64,000 nucleotides of DNA from Conchocele bisecta (GCA_029237695.1 CM055268.1:57559131-57623130), one strand, 5' to 3'; positions 46,296 to 57,762 are shown, counted from the first letter of the stretch. Numbers and translations are program-made. Notes: a model not told the origin generated them from the sequence alone.

Positions 46296-48569
46296 CAATG
46301 CATCTTAAATCAATAGTGACCAATATTGATGCGGGATTTAGCGTTTCCATAGAGACGGTCGGATAGTGTCGACGGTTATACGTACAAAGAATATACATCA
46401 AAGAACATATGTTTGCTGACAATGGAATCTAGCGAACAGTGTAGACCCAGATCAGCCTGTACCCGTATGACGCTGATCGATAATCGGTAACGGTACTCGC
46501 TCCGGTAGCATAAATTACAACGGTAAAACGTTCTATTCATATCTTCACGTTGACCGAATAGCGAACAGTGCAGACCCAGATCAGCATGTACACCTATGAC
46601 GCCTGATCGCTGTTCGGTAACGGTACTCGCTCCTCTAGCATAAATGACAACGGTAAAACGTTCTATTTCATATCGTCACGTTGACCGAATAGCGAACAGT
46701 GTATAGACCCAGATCAGCCTGTGCCGTATGACGCTGATCGCTGTTCGGTAACAGTACTCGCTCCGCTAGCATAAATTACAACGGTAAAACGTCTATTCAT
46801 ATCGTCACGTTGACCGAATAGCGAACAGTGTAGACCCAGATCAGCATGTACACGTATGACGCTGATCGCTATATAAACGGATGTCGTACCCGTATATACC
46901 CGTATATATATGGTCGCTAGCTAAAGTAAGCAAAAATGACCATTGCAACTGCATAAGAATACTCATTACTTCGGAAATATCTGACAAAACAACATGGAAA
47001 GTTTTAAGTGCACCAGATTGTCCGGTTGAGAGAGGTTTCACTGAAAATCAGGCAGTTGATCATTATTAGTAGATAGACTGGAGCATCACTGTTTCCTCAT
47101 TATCGACTGGGCACCAGCGTAGACCAAAAAATGACGGACGTTCAGCGCGTTCCCCTTCGAACATTCATACACCGCCAGTACGAGCTATTAACGGTACTCT
47201 ATTAATATAATATGGAATAGTGTATACCCTGATCGTATAGTCCGTCGATCGTTTGTCAACATTTTTAGTAATTACGGACGTACGTTAAATTTCGCAATTC
47301 TTTTTTCAAGGAAAATCGCAGTCGTCCCAAGGTAATATAATCATCGTACATATCGTATTCGAAACATAGGCTGACAATGGAATCGAATTTGACGTGGGTT
47401 AAGCCGGCCGATCGTTTAAATCGCTCGGTTTTCAATGCATCTTAAATCAATAGTGACCAATATTGATGCGGGATTTAGCGTTTCCATAGAGACGGTCGGA
47501 TAGTGTCGACGGTTATACGTACAAAGAATATACATCAAAGAACATATGTTTGCTGACAATGGAATCTAGCGAACAGTGTAGACCCAGATCAGCCTGTACC
47601 CGTATGACGCTGATCGATAATCGGTAACGGTACTCGCTCCGGTAGCATAAATTACAACGGTAAAACGTTCTATTCATATCTTCACGTTGACCGAATAGCG
47701 AACAGTGCAGACCCAGATCAGCATGTACACCTATGACGCTGATCGCTGTTCGGTAACGGTACTCGCTCCTCTAGCATAAATTACAACGGTAAAACGTTCT
47801 ATTCATATCGTCACGTTGACCGAATAGCGAACAGTGTATAGACCCAGATCAGCCTGTGCCCGTATGACGCTGATCGCTGTTCGGTAACAGTACTCGCTCC
47901 GCTAGCATAAATTACAACGGTAAAACGTTCTATTCATATCGTCACGTTGACCGAATAGCGAACAGTGTAGACCCAGATCAGCATGTACACGTATGACGCT
48001 GATCGCTATATAAACGGATGTCGTACCCGTATATACCCGTATATATATGGTCGCTAGCTAAAGTAAGCAAAAATGACCATTGAAACTGCATAAGAATACT
48101 CATTACTTCGGAAATATCTGACAAAGCAACATGGAAAGTTTTAAGTGCACCAGATTGTCCGGTTGAGAGAGGTTTCACTGAAAATCAGGCAGTTGATCAT
48201 TATTAGTAGATAGACTGGAGCATCACTGTTTCCTCATTATCGACTGGGCACCAGCGTAGACCAAAAAATGACGGACGTTCAGCGCGTTCCCCTTCGAACA
48301 TTCATACACCGCCAGTACGAGCTATTAACGGTACTCTATTAATATAATATGGAATAGTGTATACCCTGATCGTATAGTCCGTCGATCGTTTGTCAACATT
48401 TTTAGTAATTACGGACGTACGTTAAATTTCGCAATTCTTTTTTCAAGGAAAATCGCAGTCGTCCCAAGGTAATATAATCATCGTACATATCGTATTCGAA
48501 ACATAGGCTGACAATGGAATCGAATTTGACGTGGGTTAAGCCGGCCGATCGTTTAAATCGCTCGGTTTT
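46296..48569. repeat. Tandem duplication, 2 x 1137 bp
   Basis: 46296-47432 and 47433-48569 are near-identical direct copies. Each holds four subterminal units and a decayed copy of the start of the zinc-finger ORF (ATG at 46994 and 48131). Confidence 0.85.
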
Positions 48570-48880
48570 CAATGCATCTTAAATCAATAGTGTCTAATAT
48601 TGATGCGGGATTTAGCGTTTCCATAGAGACGGTCTGGTAGTGTCGACGGTTATACGTACAAGAATATACACCAAGGAACATATTTTGGCTGACAATGGAA
48701 TCTAGCGAACAATGTAGACCCAGATCAGCCTGTACACGTATGACTCCGATCGATATTCGGTAACGGTACTCGGTCCGCTAGCATAAATTACTATTCATAT
48801 CGTCACGTTGACCGAATAGCGAACAGTGTAGACCCAGATCAGCCTGTACCCGTATGACGCTGATCGCTATTCGGTAACAG
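46434..48880. repeat. Subterminal array in E2 TIR, ten units
   Basis: ACCCAGATCAG cores occur near 46446, 46574, 46709, 46840, 47583, 47710, 47843, 47977, 48719 and 48834, in units of about 125-135 bp with GGTAACGGTACTCGCTCC and CGTCACGTTGACCGAATAGC. Confidence 0.75.
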
Positions 48881-49625
48881 TGGCGGATAAATCAACGATC
48901 GGGGTTCACCCTTACCGGACTGCCGACCTACGGGCTTCCGATACTTGAGAGCTAAATCCTGTTATGTCCCATTAAAAAGTAATACGATATGTACTAATCA
49001 TATTGCTTTTGGGACTGGAGCTAAGTGCCACTGGTGCGGTATGGGACCTGACTCCGGGTCATGCACGGTCGTGAAACGTAAGCTAGACGCGCGGACGAAC
49101 AGTTGTGAAACGTACAACGAACAGTGTAAATGGTGGTTTTATGTCGGAGATGTCGTACTCGGAGACGATTCTCATGCGCTGCCGAACACGTTTTTCGAGC
49201 GGAATATACTCGAATGACACTGTATGAGTGTGCGAGGTAAGCAGTCTGTAACCGTTCTACATACACAGACAGACGGACTAACGTTAATGACTCGTCCGTT
49301 ATTAAATGAGTGACGTTAATATATGCGGTTTATGGGTGTACAAGTATGTATGTATGTATGTAGTGTCATTTGATTTACCCTGTTCGAAATCAATGAGTGT
49401 ACAAATGGATCTATAATATACGAGTACGTCGTTAGTATGTGGTTGTATGAGTGTGCGTACGGATGGACGGATGTACGGACGGACGGACAGACGTACGGAC
49501 GGATTCGAACATATTTATAAACGGATGTCGTACCCGTATATACCCGTATGCATATGGCCACTAGATAATCCTAAAGTAAACAAAATGACCACCCGAACAA
49601 TACCCGGTACGACGGTCGAATCGCC

Positions 49626-49632
49626 ATATAAG
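49626..49632 (+). promoter_or_regulatory. Possible TATA box for the polymerase gene
   Basis: ATATAAG lies 77 bp before the ATG at 49709. It starts at the exact point where E1 and E2 diverge, so it is the first E2-specific sequence inside the TIR. Confidence 0.3.
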
Positions 49633-49708
49633 CCGATATTCGTGAACTATAATAGTATTATGCAGAATATATTCTGGTCATTATTGTAATATACTTCACC
49701 AAGCAAAC

Positions 49709-51704
49709 ATGGATAGTTTTAAATGCGAATTGTGCGATAAGGTGTTTAGCAGGAAAGATAACTTAGTTCGACATGTGCGGAATAAGCACGAGCGGATTAG
49801 TTTTTCATGCAGCAAATGTGATAAAGTTTTCACCAGGGATCATTTGAGGAGGCAGCACGAGACTGTTTGTACTGGCGGATCGAACAGTAGCCAACATAAT
49901 AGAGGAGTGTGCGACATTTGCGGCAATTTTTTCAAACGGGTATGTGACTTAACCCGACACAAACGTTCTGTACATGAGGGGATCATGTACAACTGTTCCA
50001 AATGTACAAAGACGTTCTCGAGGAACTTCGATCGTGCCACGCACGAAACTATGTGTACGCCCGTGACAACGAGTTACACATGCTCGAGTTGCCCGGCAAA
50101 ATTTAAATCTCTGCGCGATTTACAACAACACGCGCAGATACACCAACGGAAACGCGAGGCGATTGCGGCAACACAGGGACCAACGGCGAAACGTCCATGC
50201 CCCGACTACGTTCAATGCCGGAGGTGTACGGCCCGCTTCCAGAATCGGCGCGAACTACACGCCCATAACATGGCCGTACACTTCCATGCCGGCGATGGTA
50301 GTCTTCAGCCAGCACCCTGGGGAGATGTATCCCCACCCTGGATTCACGAAAATGGGGACACAGATGAAGCCCTGGAATCCTGTTATAATACCAACAGACC
50401 ATTGATATTGGCCCGCCATTCTACGGGGCCAGTAGTGTCTATTTTCAATGTCGCCGTCAGCCCTGACATGACTGTTGCGGATATCGGGAGGGCCTTGGTA
50501 GAAGTGTATCAGCATCAAACCCAGGCATTTCGGATCAACATTACTTTCGGGATGATTCTTCGAAATATAGAGACTGGAGAACTTCGCTATTTCCGGCCTT
50601 TTAGCAATCAGGCTGTGTTTGATGAGCCGTGTTTCGTCACTAAAAGGTCGGATTTAGCAGCCATTATCCAGAGGTTAAAAGACATGGATATTATGCGTGA
50701 ACTTTTGAAGAATCGCCCGGATACGAAATGGAGATTGGAGATTATTACGAACATCAGGTTTCAGGTATTTTCTTCCAATTTTGTGCTAGGGGTTAGTTGT
50801 ACACCTTTGCCATCTCACATCAGATATTCTCACTCCATAATTTCTTTGGAGAAAGATACTCACGGTCTAGTTTATCGCGATAATTTGTGTTCCTTCCGCT
50901 GCATGTCTTTACATAAATATAAAGACCTTACTCACACGAGCGAGCTTTTCGTGCAGTGGAAGGAATACTTATTCTCCTCTTGCGATGAGGATATCCGAGA
51001 AGTTTTGTTGAAAGATTTTAAAGGTGTACAGTTGTCCCAATTTACACATTTTGAATCATGTTTTCAAACAAATATCGATGTGTATAACCTTCAGGACACC
51101 GGTATTGCCATACCTGTTTTCAAATCAACTGAAAGGTATGACAATACCGTTTTCTTGAACAAATACAAACACCATCTTTCCTATATTAAGGATTTCGAAC
51201 AGTACGCTGTACAGTACCATTGCCCGACGTGCAAACGAATTTTCGGTCGTGCGGATCTCTTGAAGAAACACGGCAAAACATGCGACAATAAGACTAAATT
51301 TGTATATCCCGGAGGTTTTTATCAAAAAATCAAAACGATTTTCGAGGAGTTGGACATCTTGGATATACACGTTGAGTCAACCGATCGTTATTTTCCATAT
51401 TTCGCCGTGTTCGACTTCGAATCTGTATTATCAAAAATGGACGTCTCTACGGAAAAAGTAAAATGCACACACCGCCATATTCCGATAAGTGTAAGCATAT
51501 GCTCAAACTTACCGGACCTCGAGCAAGCTTCGTGCTTCGTCGACAGCGACTTAGACGCGCTTCTTTCGTCTATGATGCAATATTTGCACGAAATACAGAC
51601 GAAGCGCGGAGCTTGCGGAGGAGAAATGGGGGTGGGTACTCGAAGAACTCACGAGAAAAATGAGCAATTGTCGCTCCGAAAAACCCGTAGATTCTGATAT
51701 CGAC

Positions 51705-51766
<62 letters not shown>

Positions 51767-54400
51767 GGCTGGACCGGAAGTGTTCTCTTTGAAACATTTA
51801 GCCAACTTGCACGAGAAGCTTAGCGCATATATGCGCTGTCTTCCCGTGTTTGGATTTAACAGCGCGAAATACGATTTACCGCTCGTTAAATCTAAGCTGG
51901 CTAAACACATGCGCATGGATGAACAAAAACGGGGCTTTACCGTGAAAAAAGGCTTCTTCGTACGCATGTATTCAGTGCGACCACTTCCGGCTCATGGACG
52001 CCAGCCACTTTCTCGCACCAGGTACGTCATATGTGGGTTTTTTGAAAGCTTACCAGGTGGAGGAAGCCAAAGGTCACTTCCCATACGAGTGGTTCGACTC
52101 GACTGAGAAATGGATGCACCCTTGTCTTCCTCCCCAGGAGGCTTTCTTCAATAATTTGAAGAACGCAGCGATCTCCGATGATGATTATTATCTTTGCCAG
52201 CGTGTCTGGGCGGATAATAACATGACGACATTTAAAGATTTTCTGGTCTGGTATAACGACCTCGACGTAAGGCCGTTTGTCGTAGCGATTGAACGGTTAC
52301 AGAAATTCTATTTAAAAAGACAAAGGAATCGATGTGTTTTAAAAACCGCCATTTCTGTGCCGGGAATCGCTCGACAAATGCTCTTCGCGACGGCTGAGGA
52401 GACTGGTGCCGAATTTTCCCTTAATTGATAAGGGAAATAAAGTTATACCAGACCATTAAACAAAATATCGTCGGGGGTCCCAGCATAATATTCACCCGTC
52501 ACGCTAAAGCGGGTGAAACCCAAATAAGGGGAGATAAAACCTGCGAGAAAGTGGTTGGATATGACGCGAACGCGCTTTACCTATGGGCAATAGGTCAAGA
52601 CATGCCCGAAGGTATGTTCGTGATCCGACGGGCCGAGAATGAGTTCCGACCCCAAATCCGTGACAAGTATATGCAGGCCTTCAATTGGTTGAACTACTTG
52701 AACAAATATGAAGGCAAACACATACTACACAAACGGAATAATGGTAAGGAGATCAAGCTCGGGCCGTATCCCGTGGATGGTTTTGACAGCCACGAGCATG
52801 TTGTCTATCAGTTTCAGGGCTGCTACTACCATGGTCATGAATGTACCTTGACGGCCTCTGTCACTAACAAGAAATGGCACAAAACTAAACAGGCTCTTGC
52901 CGAGCGAACGCAAAAAAACCACCGCGTATCTGCGTTCCAAGGGTTATGAAGTCATCGAGATGCGCGAGTGTCTATTTGAACGAGTGTTCGAGCATCACAA
53001 ACGTATGTATGATATAGCCTACGAGAGCAGACCCAGTTTTTTAAAAAAAAATCGGGGACGTGTCTCAGAGACACAGATTTTGAATGCCGTCAGTGACGAT
53101 ACGCTATTTGACATGGTGGAGGTCGACCTCGGTGTGCCTGAAAAATGTGCTCAGGGTTTCAGTCAGAGTTGTCTCCTGCTGAGTATTTCGGTGAATTGAG
53201 CCCGATTTTCTGTAACACCGAGGTTCCGTTCTCCAGCATGGGCTCGCACATGCAAAAACATATCGAATAACTGGGTCTCTCTGACAAACCTCGTCGCTTA
53301 CTTGTCGGAGGAATGAAAGCGAAAGAGATTCTGGTGGCCACCCCACTTTTACGCTGGTACCTCCAACACGGTATGGAAGTTACAAAGATATACCAGGTTG
53401 TGGAGTACCGTCGCCAGAAATGTTTCGAATCGTTCGTTCAACAAGTGAGCGACGCCAGGCGGGAAGGTGATACAATTCCCGAAAAGGCTATCATCGCAGA
53501 TACGATGAAACTAATTGGCAATAGCGGATATGGGAGTCTAATCATGGACAAGACTCGTCATCGAAACGTCACGTACTTATCCGGTGAAAATGAAGCGTGT
53601 TATAAGGTTAACATACCGCAATTTCGCAATATGTCCTGTTTGGACACGGAGGCAGAGTATTATGAGATTGAATCGGCAAAGAAAATTATCAATTTAAATT
53701 TGCCGATACAACTCGGATATTTCATTCTCCAATACGTCAAACTGCGGATGTTGGCCTTTTATTACGACTTTATGGATAAGTTCGTCGAACGTAGCGATTT
53801 CGAGTACTTGAAGATGAATACAGACTCGGCGTACATGTGTTTGTCAGCTAGTTCGCTCGATGACGTCATAAAACCGGAACATAGGCACGAATATCAGAGG
53901 GGTCTGTCCGGCATGTGCGATGGTGCGTATAATTCCCCGGCGAATCGCTGGGCTGGTTACCTCGCACCTGCTGTACGGACCACTCAAAATTTGACAAGCG
54001 CGTTCCTGGTCTGTTCAAAACAGAGTACGTAGCGGATGAGATGATCAGTCTCTGCTCAAAAACGTATTTGGCGAGAAGCGGGGATTCGGTGAAATTCAGC
54101 TCAAAGGGTGTTTCCAAGCGGTATGTACAGAATCCGTTGGACACGTTTCGCTCTGTGCTATTCACTCGTCAACCAGCCTCCGGTATAAATATGGGATTCC
54201 GGGCTCGCGATAACGGCGTATGCACGTATCGCCAAGAACGAACCGGATTCTCATATTTCTAATGCAAACGAAGGGTGTTAGACGATGGAATGCACACAGT
54301 GCCGTTGGACATCGAACTCTGTCCATGCCCGCCTGACCCTGACTCTGACGCACCGATCCCCGACTCCGTTCTGCTGAAGATTTTAAATAGTTTTCAGTAG
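49709..54400 (+). pseudogene. Zinc-finger / family B DNA polymerase of Polinton type, broken
   Basis: The first open segment (49709-51697, 662 codons) has six zinc fingers at residues 6-191, alternating C2H2 and C2HC, a seventh C2HC near residue 505 (CPTCKRIFGRADLLKKHGKTC) and an exonuclease I motif FAVFDFE near 567. Later segments carry FGFNSAKYDL (exo II-like), polymerase motif A (GYDANALYLWA, about 52555), QFQGCYYHGH (about 52810), motif B (KLIGNSGYGS, about 53508) and motif C (MNTDSAYM, 53814-53837). Frame changes occur near 51600, 51985, 52420, 52910, 53175 and 53960; in-frame stops lie at 53268-53270 and 54260-54262. The protein would copy the linear element genome by protein priming. 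Motif C has Asn where the family has Asp. A run of about 20 GAT codons follows the first break. It is almost certainly inactive unless the indels are assembly errors. Confidence 0.88.
51705..51764 (+). repeat. (GAT)20 microsatellite in the polymerase gene
   Basis: It encodes an Asp run in one frame. It lies about 100 bp after the first frame change. Confidence 0.9.
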
Positions 54401-56113
54401 GCAATCATTAACTCGTTGTATTTACACACCAGAGTAGAGATTGATTTTCTCATTTTCTTCGAGATAGGCCCCGTTTAGTTTTGTGCTATTTCTTGCGTTA
54501 TTTCATCCACAAAAGTGCTTTATTTATATATATATATATATATGTATATACTTTGTACTTTATTGGAAGACTATGCGTTACTGTTATCTGAGTCTAAGAA
54601 TTATTATTCATATAAACGTACTTTACGACGACCGTTTTGAAATATATTCACATACTTTATGGCGGCCATTTTGAAAAATATTCACAAACTTTACGGCGGC
54701 CATTTTTAAATATATTGACATACTTTTCGGCGGCCATTTTGAAAAGCCGAAATATCTTGGTTAATATCCCACATATCAAATACGTGACTTGACCTCTGGG
54801 ATATTGCCTTGGACTTAGTGCAAACAACTCAGAGAACATGTATTACGTTATAGTCATTTCAAGATTCTATGTCTATGTTTTGAATTGTGACATGTTGCAC
54901 TATTTGTGCGTTGAGATTTGTACAATATGGGGCACAAAAGTCCATAAAAAAAAAAGAATTAAAAAAAAAGTGCAAAAAAGAAAAAAAAATTGACAAAAGA
55001 AAATATACAAACAAGTGCACATAAAAGACCCCCAAAAGAAAATACATATCATTTGATTCACCATGTTGTAAATACTGCCTAGCAAATACCGAGGCCACAT
55101 TATACACGTAACCAGTATGACGCGGACTATACATATTGATATTATCGCATAGAATCGTTTCTGTATCGGGCGTTCAGTAAACTGTTATACCCATATTATT
55201 TTATGTCAATATTATTTAGCGCTCGTTCAAGCCGTTTACGTTTTCGATCACTTGCACGTATTTTTCCATAGAGCCCGTTTCATTTTTGGGCGATACTGGT
55301 TGTATTTTATGAATCACGTTTAATTTCCTGTAATGGGCGTTTAAATTGTTGTAACGTCCTTTTTACATTCGGTCGTTGGTTTCATAAACAATCTAAATTT
55401 CGTGATACGTTTGTGTTGTCCCGTCTAATTGGTATTTCATGTGTATATATATATTGTTGTATACTCGAACGTGCATACGTGCACTATTTATCGAGATATT
55501 TATTCACGTGTCCGAGCAGTACATATCGCTTACGCTTGAGAATATTTTAAAGGTATAATCAAACGTCAGTAATCGGTGCTAGGTGGCGTTCTTATCTGAT
55601 ACACTGCGTTTACACAGTATATACGATTCGAATGAACGAATGGAAACAAACCCCATTCGCGGTGTACAATACGCGTCAGTATCGTATTTATTGCGCATAT
55701 TGTACATCGAGTTACGCTCAAGCCGATTATAAATTCAATGGCGGGAAATATTGTGCCCATCTTGGACTGACACTTTGAACATACGTATATACCTTGTACT
55801 TTATTGGAAGACTATGCGTTACTGTTATCTGAGTCTAAGCATTATTATTCATATAAACGTACTGTACTTTACGACGGCCATTTTGAAACATAGGGACGTA
55901 CTTTACGACGGCCATTTTGAAATATATGGACATACTTTACGAAGGCCATTTTGAAACATATATTGACATACTTTTCGGCGGCCATTTTGAAATATATTCA
56001 CGTATTTTACGGCGGCCATTTTGAAACATATATCGACATACTTTTCGGCGGCCATTTTGAAAAGCCAAAATATCTTGGTTAATATCCCAGATATCAAATA
56101 CGTGGCTTGTCAG
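54401..56113. repeat. Gene-poor E2 segment with duplicated GGCGGCCATTTTGAAA arrays
   Basis: 54543-54800 and 55786-56109 are direct copies: TTTGTACTTTATTGGAAGAC, a run of about 38-bp units with ACGGCGGCCATTTTGAAA, and AATATCTTGGTTAATATCCC. Copy one has four units, copy two about five. Between them lies AT-rich sequence with A runs near 54950 and no supportable gene. Confidence 0.75.
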
Positions 56114-56188
56114 TTAAATGGGGACTTTAAGGTGTTCGTGGAAGTGCATAAGAACGATGCTGTCACTCCCGCGCCCGTATACGAATAA
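56114..56188 (+). pseudogene. Possible truncated gene tail
   Basis: A frame of 24 codons (LNGDFKVFVEVHKNDAVTPA…) ends in TAA 23 bp before the next gene's ATG. It starts right where the duplicated repeat array ends, so the body of an upstream gene may have been lost there. No family was recognised. Confidence 0.3.
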
Positions 56189-56211
56189 TTGTTCATAAGT
56201 TGTTCAAAAGA

Positions 56212-56439
56212 ATGGAAAACGGAGATAAGTGGACGTGCATGGGTAGTAGAATACCTAAATCTGAGATAGTGTATTTCTGTCAGATATCGATTGTGTATAT
56301 CATAGCCATCGCCTCCGTAGTAAACTTGTCCATGAACAACGGTATCAGCGAAGTGTGGATTAGCTTACTTCGCAGTTGTATCGGCTATATACTTCCGAAC
56401 CCTAAACTAAAACAACAACCACCACCAACGTCAGAATGA
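56212..56439 (+). CDS. Small membrane protein of Polinton/adintovirus type
   Basis: 75 codons from the first ATG. It encodes a short polar N-terminus (MENGDKWTCMGSRIPKSE), a hydrophobic segment VYFCQISIVYIIAIASVV, a second weaker hydrophobic stretch around WISLLRSCIGYIL, and a polar Pro/Gln-rich end. Proteins with this 'R.P.SE…L.P.P' layout accompany the packaging ATPase in other animal Polinton-like elements as far as I recall; the function is unknown to me. Its TGA overlaps the ATPase start as ATGA, which implies coupled translation of the two. It is preceded by a truncated frame and the repeat array, so its original promoter may be displaced. Confidence 0.6.
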   Translation: MENGDKWTCMGSRIPKSEIVYFCQISIVYIIAIASVVNLSMNNGISEVWISLLRSCIGYILPNPKLKQQPPPTSE

Positions 56440-57089
56440 GCGTTTCATTGGTGCCGTTCCAGTCGTGCTCTAGTATTTGTATCAGCGGAATGTCTGGCAG
56501 TGGCAAGAGCCAATGGACGTTTACATTTCTTAAAAATCTCGAGTATATGTACGCGGGGGACGCTGCCGTAGAGACGGTATATTGTTACGGCATACACCAG
56601 CCGTTATTCGACCAAATGGAGACCGTTATACCGAACTTCGCTTCTCGACAGGGTTTGCTCTCTTCCAACGAATTGGATGAGATAACTAACGACCGGCGTC
56701 ATCGTTTAATTATCTTAGACGATTTAGCTCACGAAGTCGTACAAAATCCCGACATGGAGCTAATTTTCTCGCAGGGATGTCATCATAGAAAAATTAGCGT
56801 CATTTTTATCACGCAAAATTTGTACGGTAAAGGAAAACACGCGCGAACCATAGCTCTGAACACCTGGTATCTGATTCTCATGAAAAACGTGCGTGACGTG
56901 TCACAAATCGCTACGCTAGGAAGTCAGTTATTCCCCGGGAAATCCAAGTCGCTATTAGAAGCGTATCAAGACGCGCTTAAACTCACGTACGGATACTTGG
57001 TTGTAGATACGTCACCGCACGGCAATGACGCGTATCGCATAAGAACGAATATATTCCCGGGCCAAGACCCTATTATCTATACCGTATAA
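56436..57089 (+). CDS. FtsK/HerA (A32-like) genome-packaging ATPase
   Basis: 217 codons. Walker A is GMSGSGKS at residues 18-25, Walker B is LIILDD with the two Asp at 95-96, and the sensor-type QN is at 127-128 in VIFITQN. The length and motif spacing match the small packaging ATPases of Polintons, adintoviruses and poxvirus A32. It would drive DNA into a capsid. It begins within the stop of the upstream membrane-protein gene (ATGA), and 25 bp separate its stop from the next ATG. No frameshift or stop is present and all catalytic motifs are intact, unlike the polymerase of the same element. Confidence 0.9.
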   Translation: MSVSLVPFQSCSSICISGMSGSGKSQWTFTFLKNLEYMYAGDAAVETVYCYGIHQPLFDQMETVIPNFASRQGLLSSNELDEITNDRRHRLIILDDLAHEVVQNPDMELIFSQGCHHRKISVIFITQNLYGKGKHARTIALNTWYLILMKNVRDVSQIATLGSQLFPGKSKSLLEAYQDALKLTYGYLVVDTSPHGNDAYRIRTNIFPGQDPIIYTV

Positions 57090-57114
57090 CATAAGAACGA
57101 CGCCGAGATGAAAA

Positions 57115-57411
57115 ATGTTACCGAACAACGTCATTCTGCGATTGTTCATTATTACATCACGTGACCAACGGAGGCAGTTATTAAATACCGTAACAAGGAA
57201 ACAGCTGAAAGCGTTAACGGAGATTGCGCACAACGTCTTACGATACGTAATATCCCTTACCCATACGCAACGCACTAATCTGAAGAGACGTCAGCGCATA
57301 ATACGTTTATTGGGTGATCCGAGCAAAGGGTATAAAAGCAAGAAAGACGCGCTGAAGGGAAAGTCGGCGGAAATATTAACGTTACTTAGAATTGCCGAAA
57401 GGCGCTTATAA
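57115..57411 (+). CDS. Small basic helical protein of Polinton type
   Basis: 98 codons. The N-terminus is predicted helical (LRLFIITSRDQRRQLLNTV), followed by ALTEIAHNVLRYVISLTHTQ and a basic stretch TNLKRRQRIIRLLGDPS, then KSKKDALKGKSAEIL. The 'T..Q…L…R…L..L' layout followed by a Lys-rich loop resembles a small conserved Polinton/adintovirus protein that lies beside the ATPase in other elements; in those, a Gly-Gly-hydrophobic end is usual, which is absent here. A role as virion core or minor protein is inference. The gene is open and sits 25 bp after the ATPase and 2 bp before the next gene. Confidence 0.55.
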   Translation: MLPNNVILRLFIITSRDQRRQLLNTVTRKQLKALTEIAHNVLRYVISLTHTQRTNLKRRQRIIRLLGDPSKGYKSKKDALKGKSAEILTLLRIAERRL

Positions 57412-57413
57412 TT

Positions 57414-57689
57414 ATGAAGAAATCGGTGTTAGTACCGTACGAAAAGTACCAGCGACTGATTAAACGAGAACATAACGACCGCGCGAGCGGTCAATCGGAT
57501 GGAGAGCCGTCACTCGCAACGTCGGGAGAAAGGGAGATAAGTGGAGACTTAACAACCAAGAGCGCAAAAAATCGCTCCGCATCGGGGTCAAGGGAGACAA
57601 ACGGGGATACATCGAAAAGTATAAAACAACGTAAAACTATGGTTAAACATCCCCCGGGCAGACGGCATATCGGGTTCGGGAAAACCTAG
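57414..57689 (+). CDS. Small hydrophilic Polinton ORF (possibly truncated)
   Basis: 91 codons starting 2 bp after the previous stop. It begins MKKSVLVPYEKYQRLIKRE, then a Ser/Gly/Lys-rich disordered region and KHPPGRRHIGFGKT at the end. The 'VP…Y..L' start and PPG end recur in small ORFs of related elements as far as I recall; in those the protein is often longer, so the C-terminal part may be missing or frame-shifted. No catalytic motif. It is the last gene of the rightward set, followed within 10 bp by AATAAA. Confidence 0.5.
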   Translation: MKKSVLVPYEKYQRLIKREHNDRASGQSDGEPSLATSGEREISGDLTTKSAKNRSASGSRETNGDTSKSIKQRKTMVKHPPGRRHIGFGKT

Positions 57690-57698
57690 GAAAGGGGA

Positions 57699-57704
57699 AA
57701 TAAA
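57699..57704 (+). terminator. Poly(A) signal for the rightward genes
   Basis: AATAAA lies 10 bp after the last rightward stop; a second (57776-57781) follows. Confidence 0.55.
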
Positions 57705-57762
57705 ATCTTTACAATGGATATCTCTATAAATAAGGAAGACAATTATTCGATTTTAATTCAAT

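Larger units (their letters stand above)
45578..49628. repeat. E2 left TIR
   Basis: It aligns with E1 from the terminus to GTCGAATCGCCAT (about 49628). It is longer than E1's TIR because of the 1137-bp tandem duplication and lacks the MITE-like insert seen in both E1 arms. Confidence 0.85.

Noticed and set aside
48945..49217. 90-codon Cys-containing open frame in the E2 TIR, with relatives in E1
   Set aside because: There is no ATG at the start (TTG), the E1 copies are shortened by frame changes, and it lies within non-coding TIR.
51551..51967. Minus-strand frame with a long Ser or Ile run
   Set aside because: It is the antisense of the GAT microsatellite in the polymerase gene.
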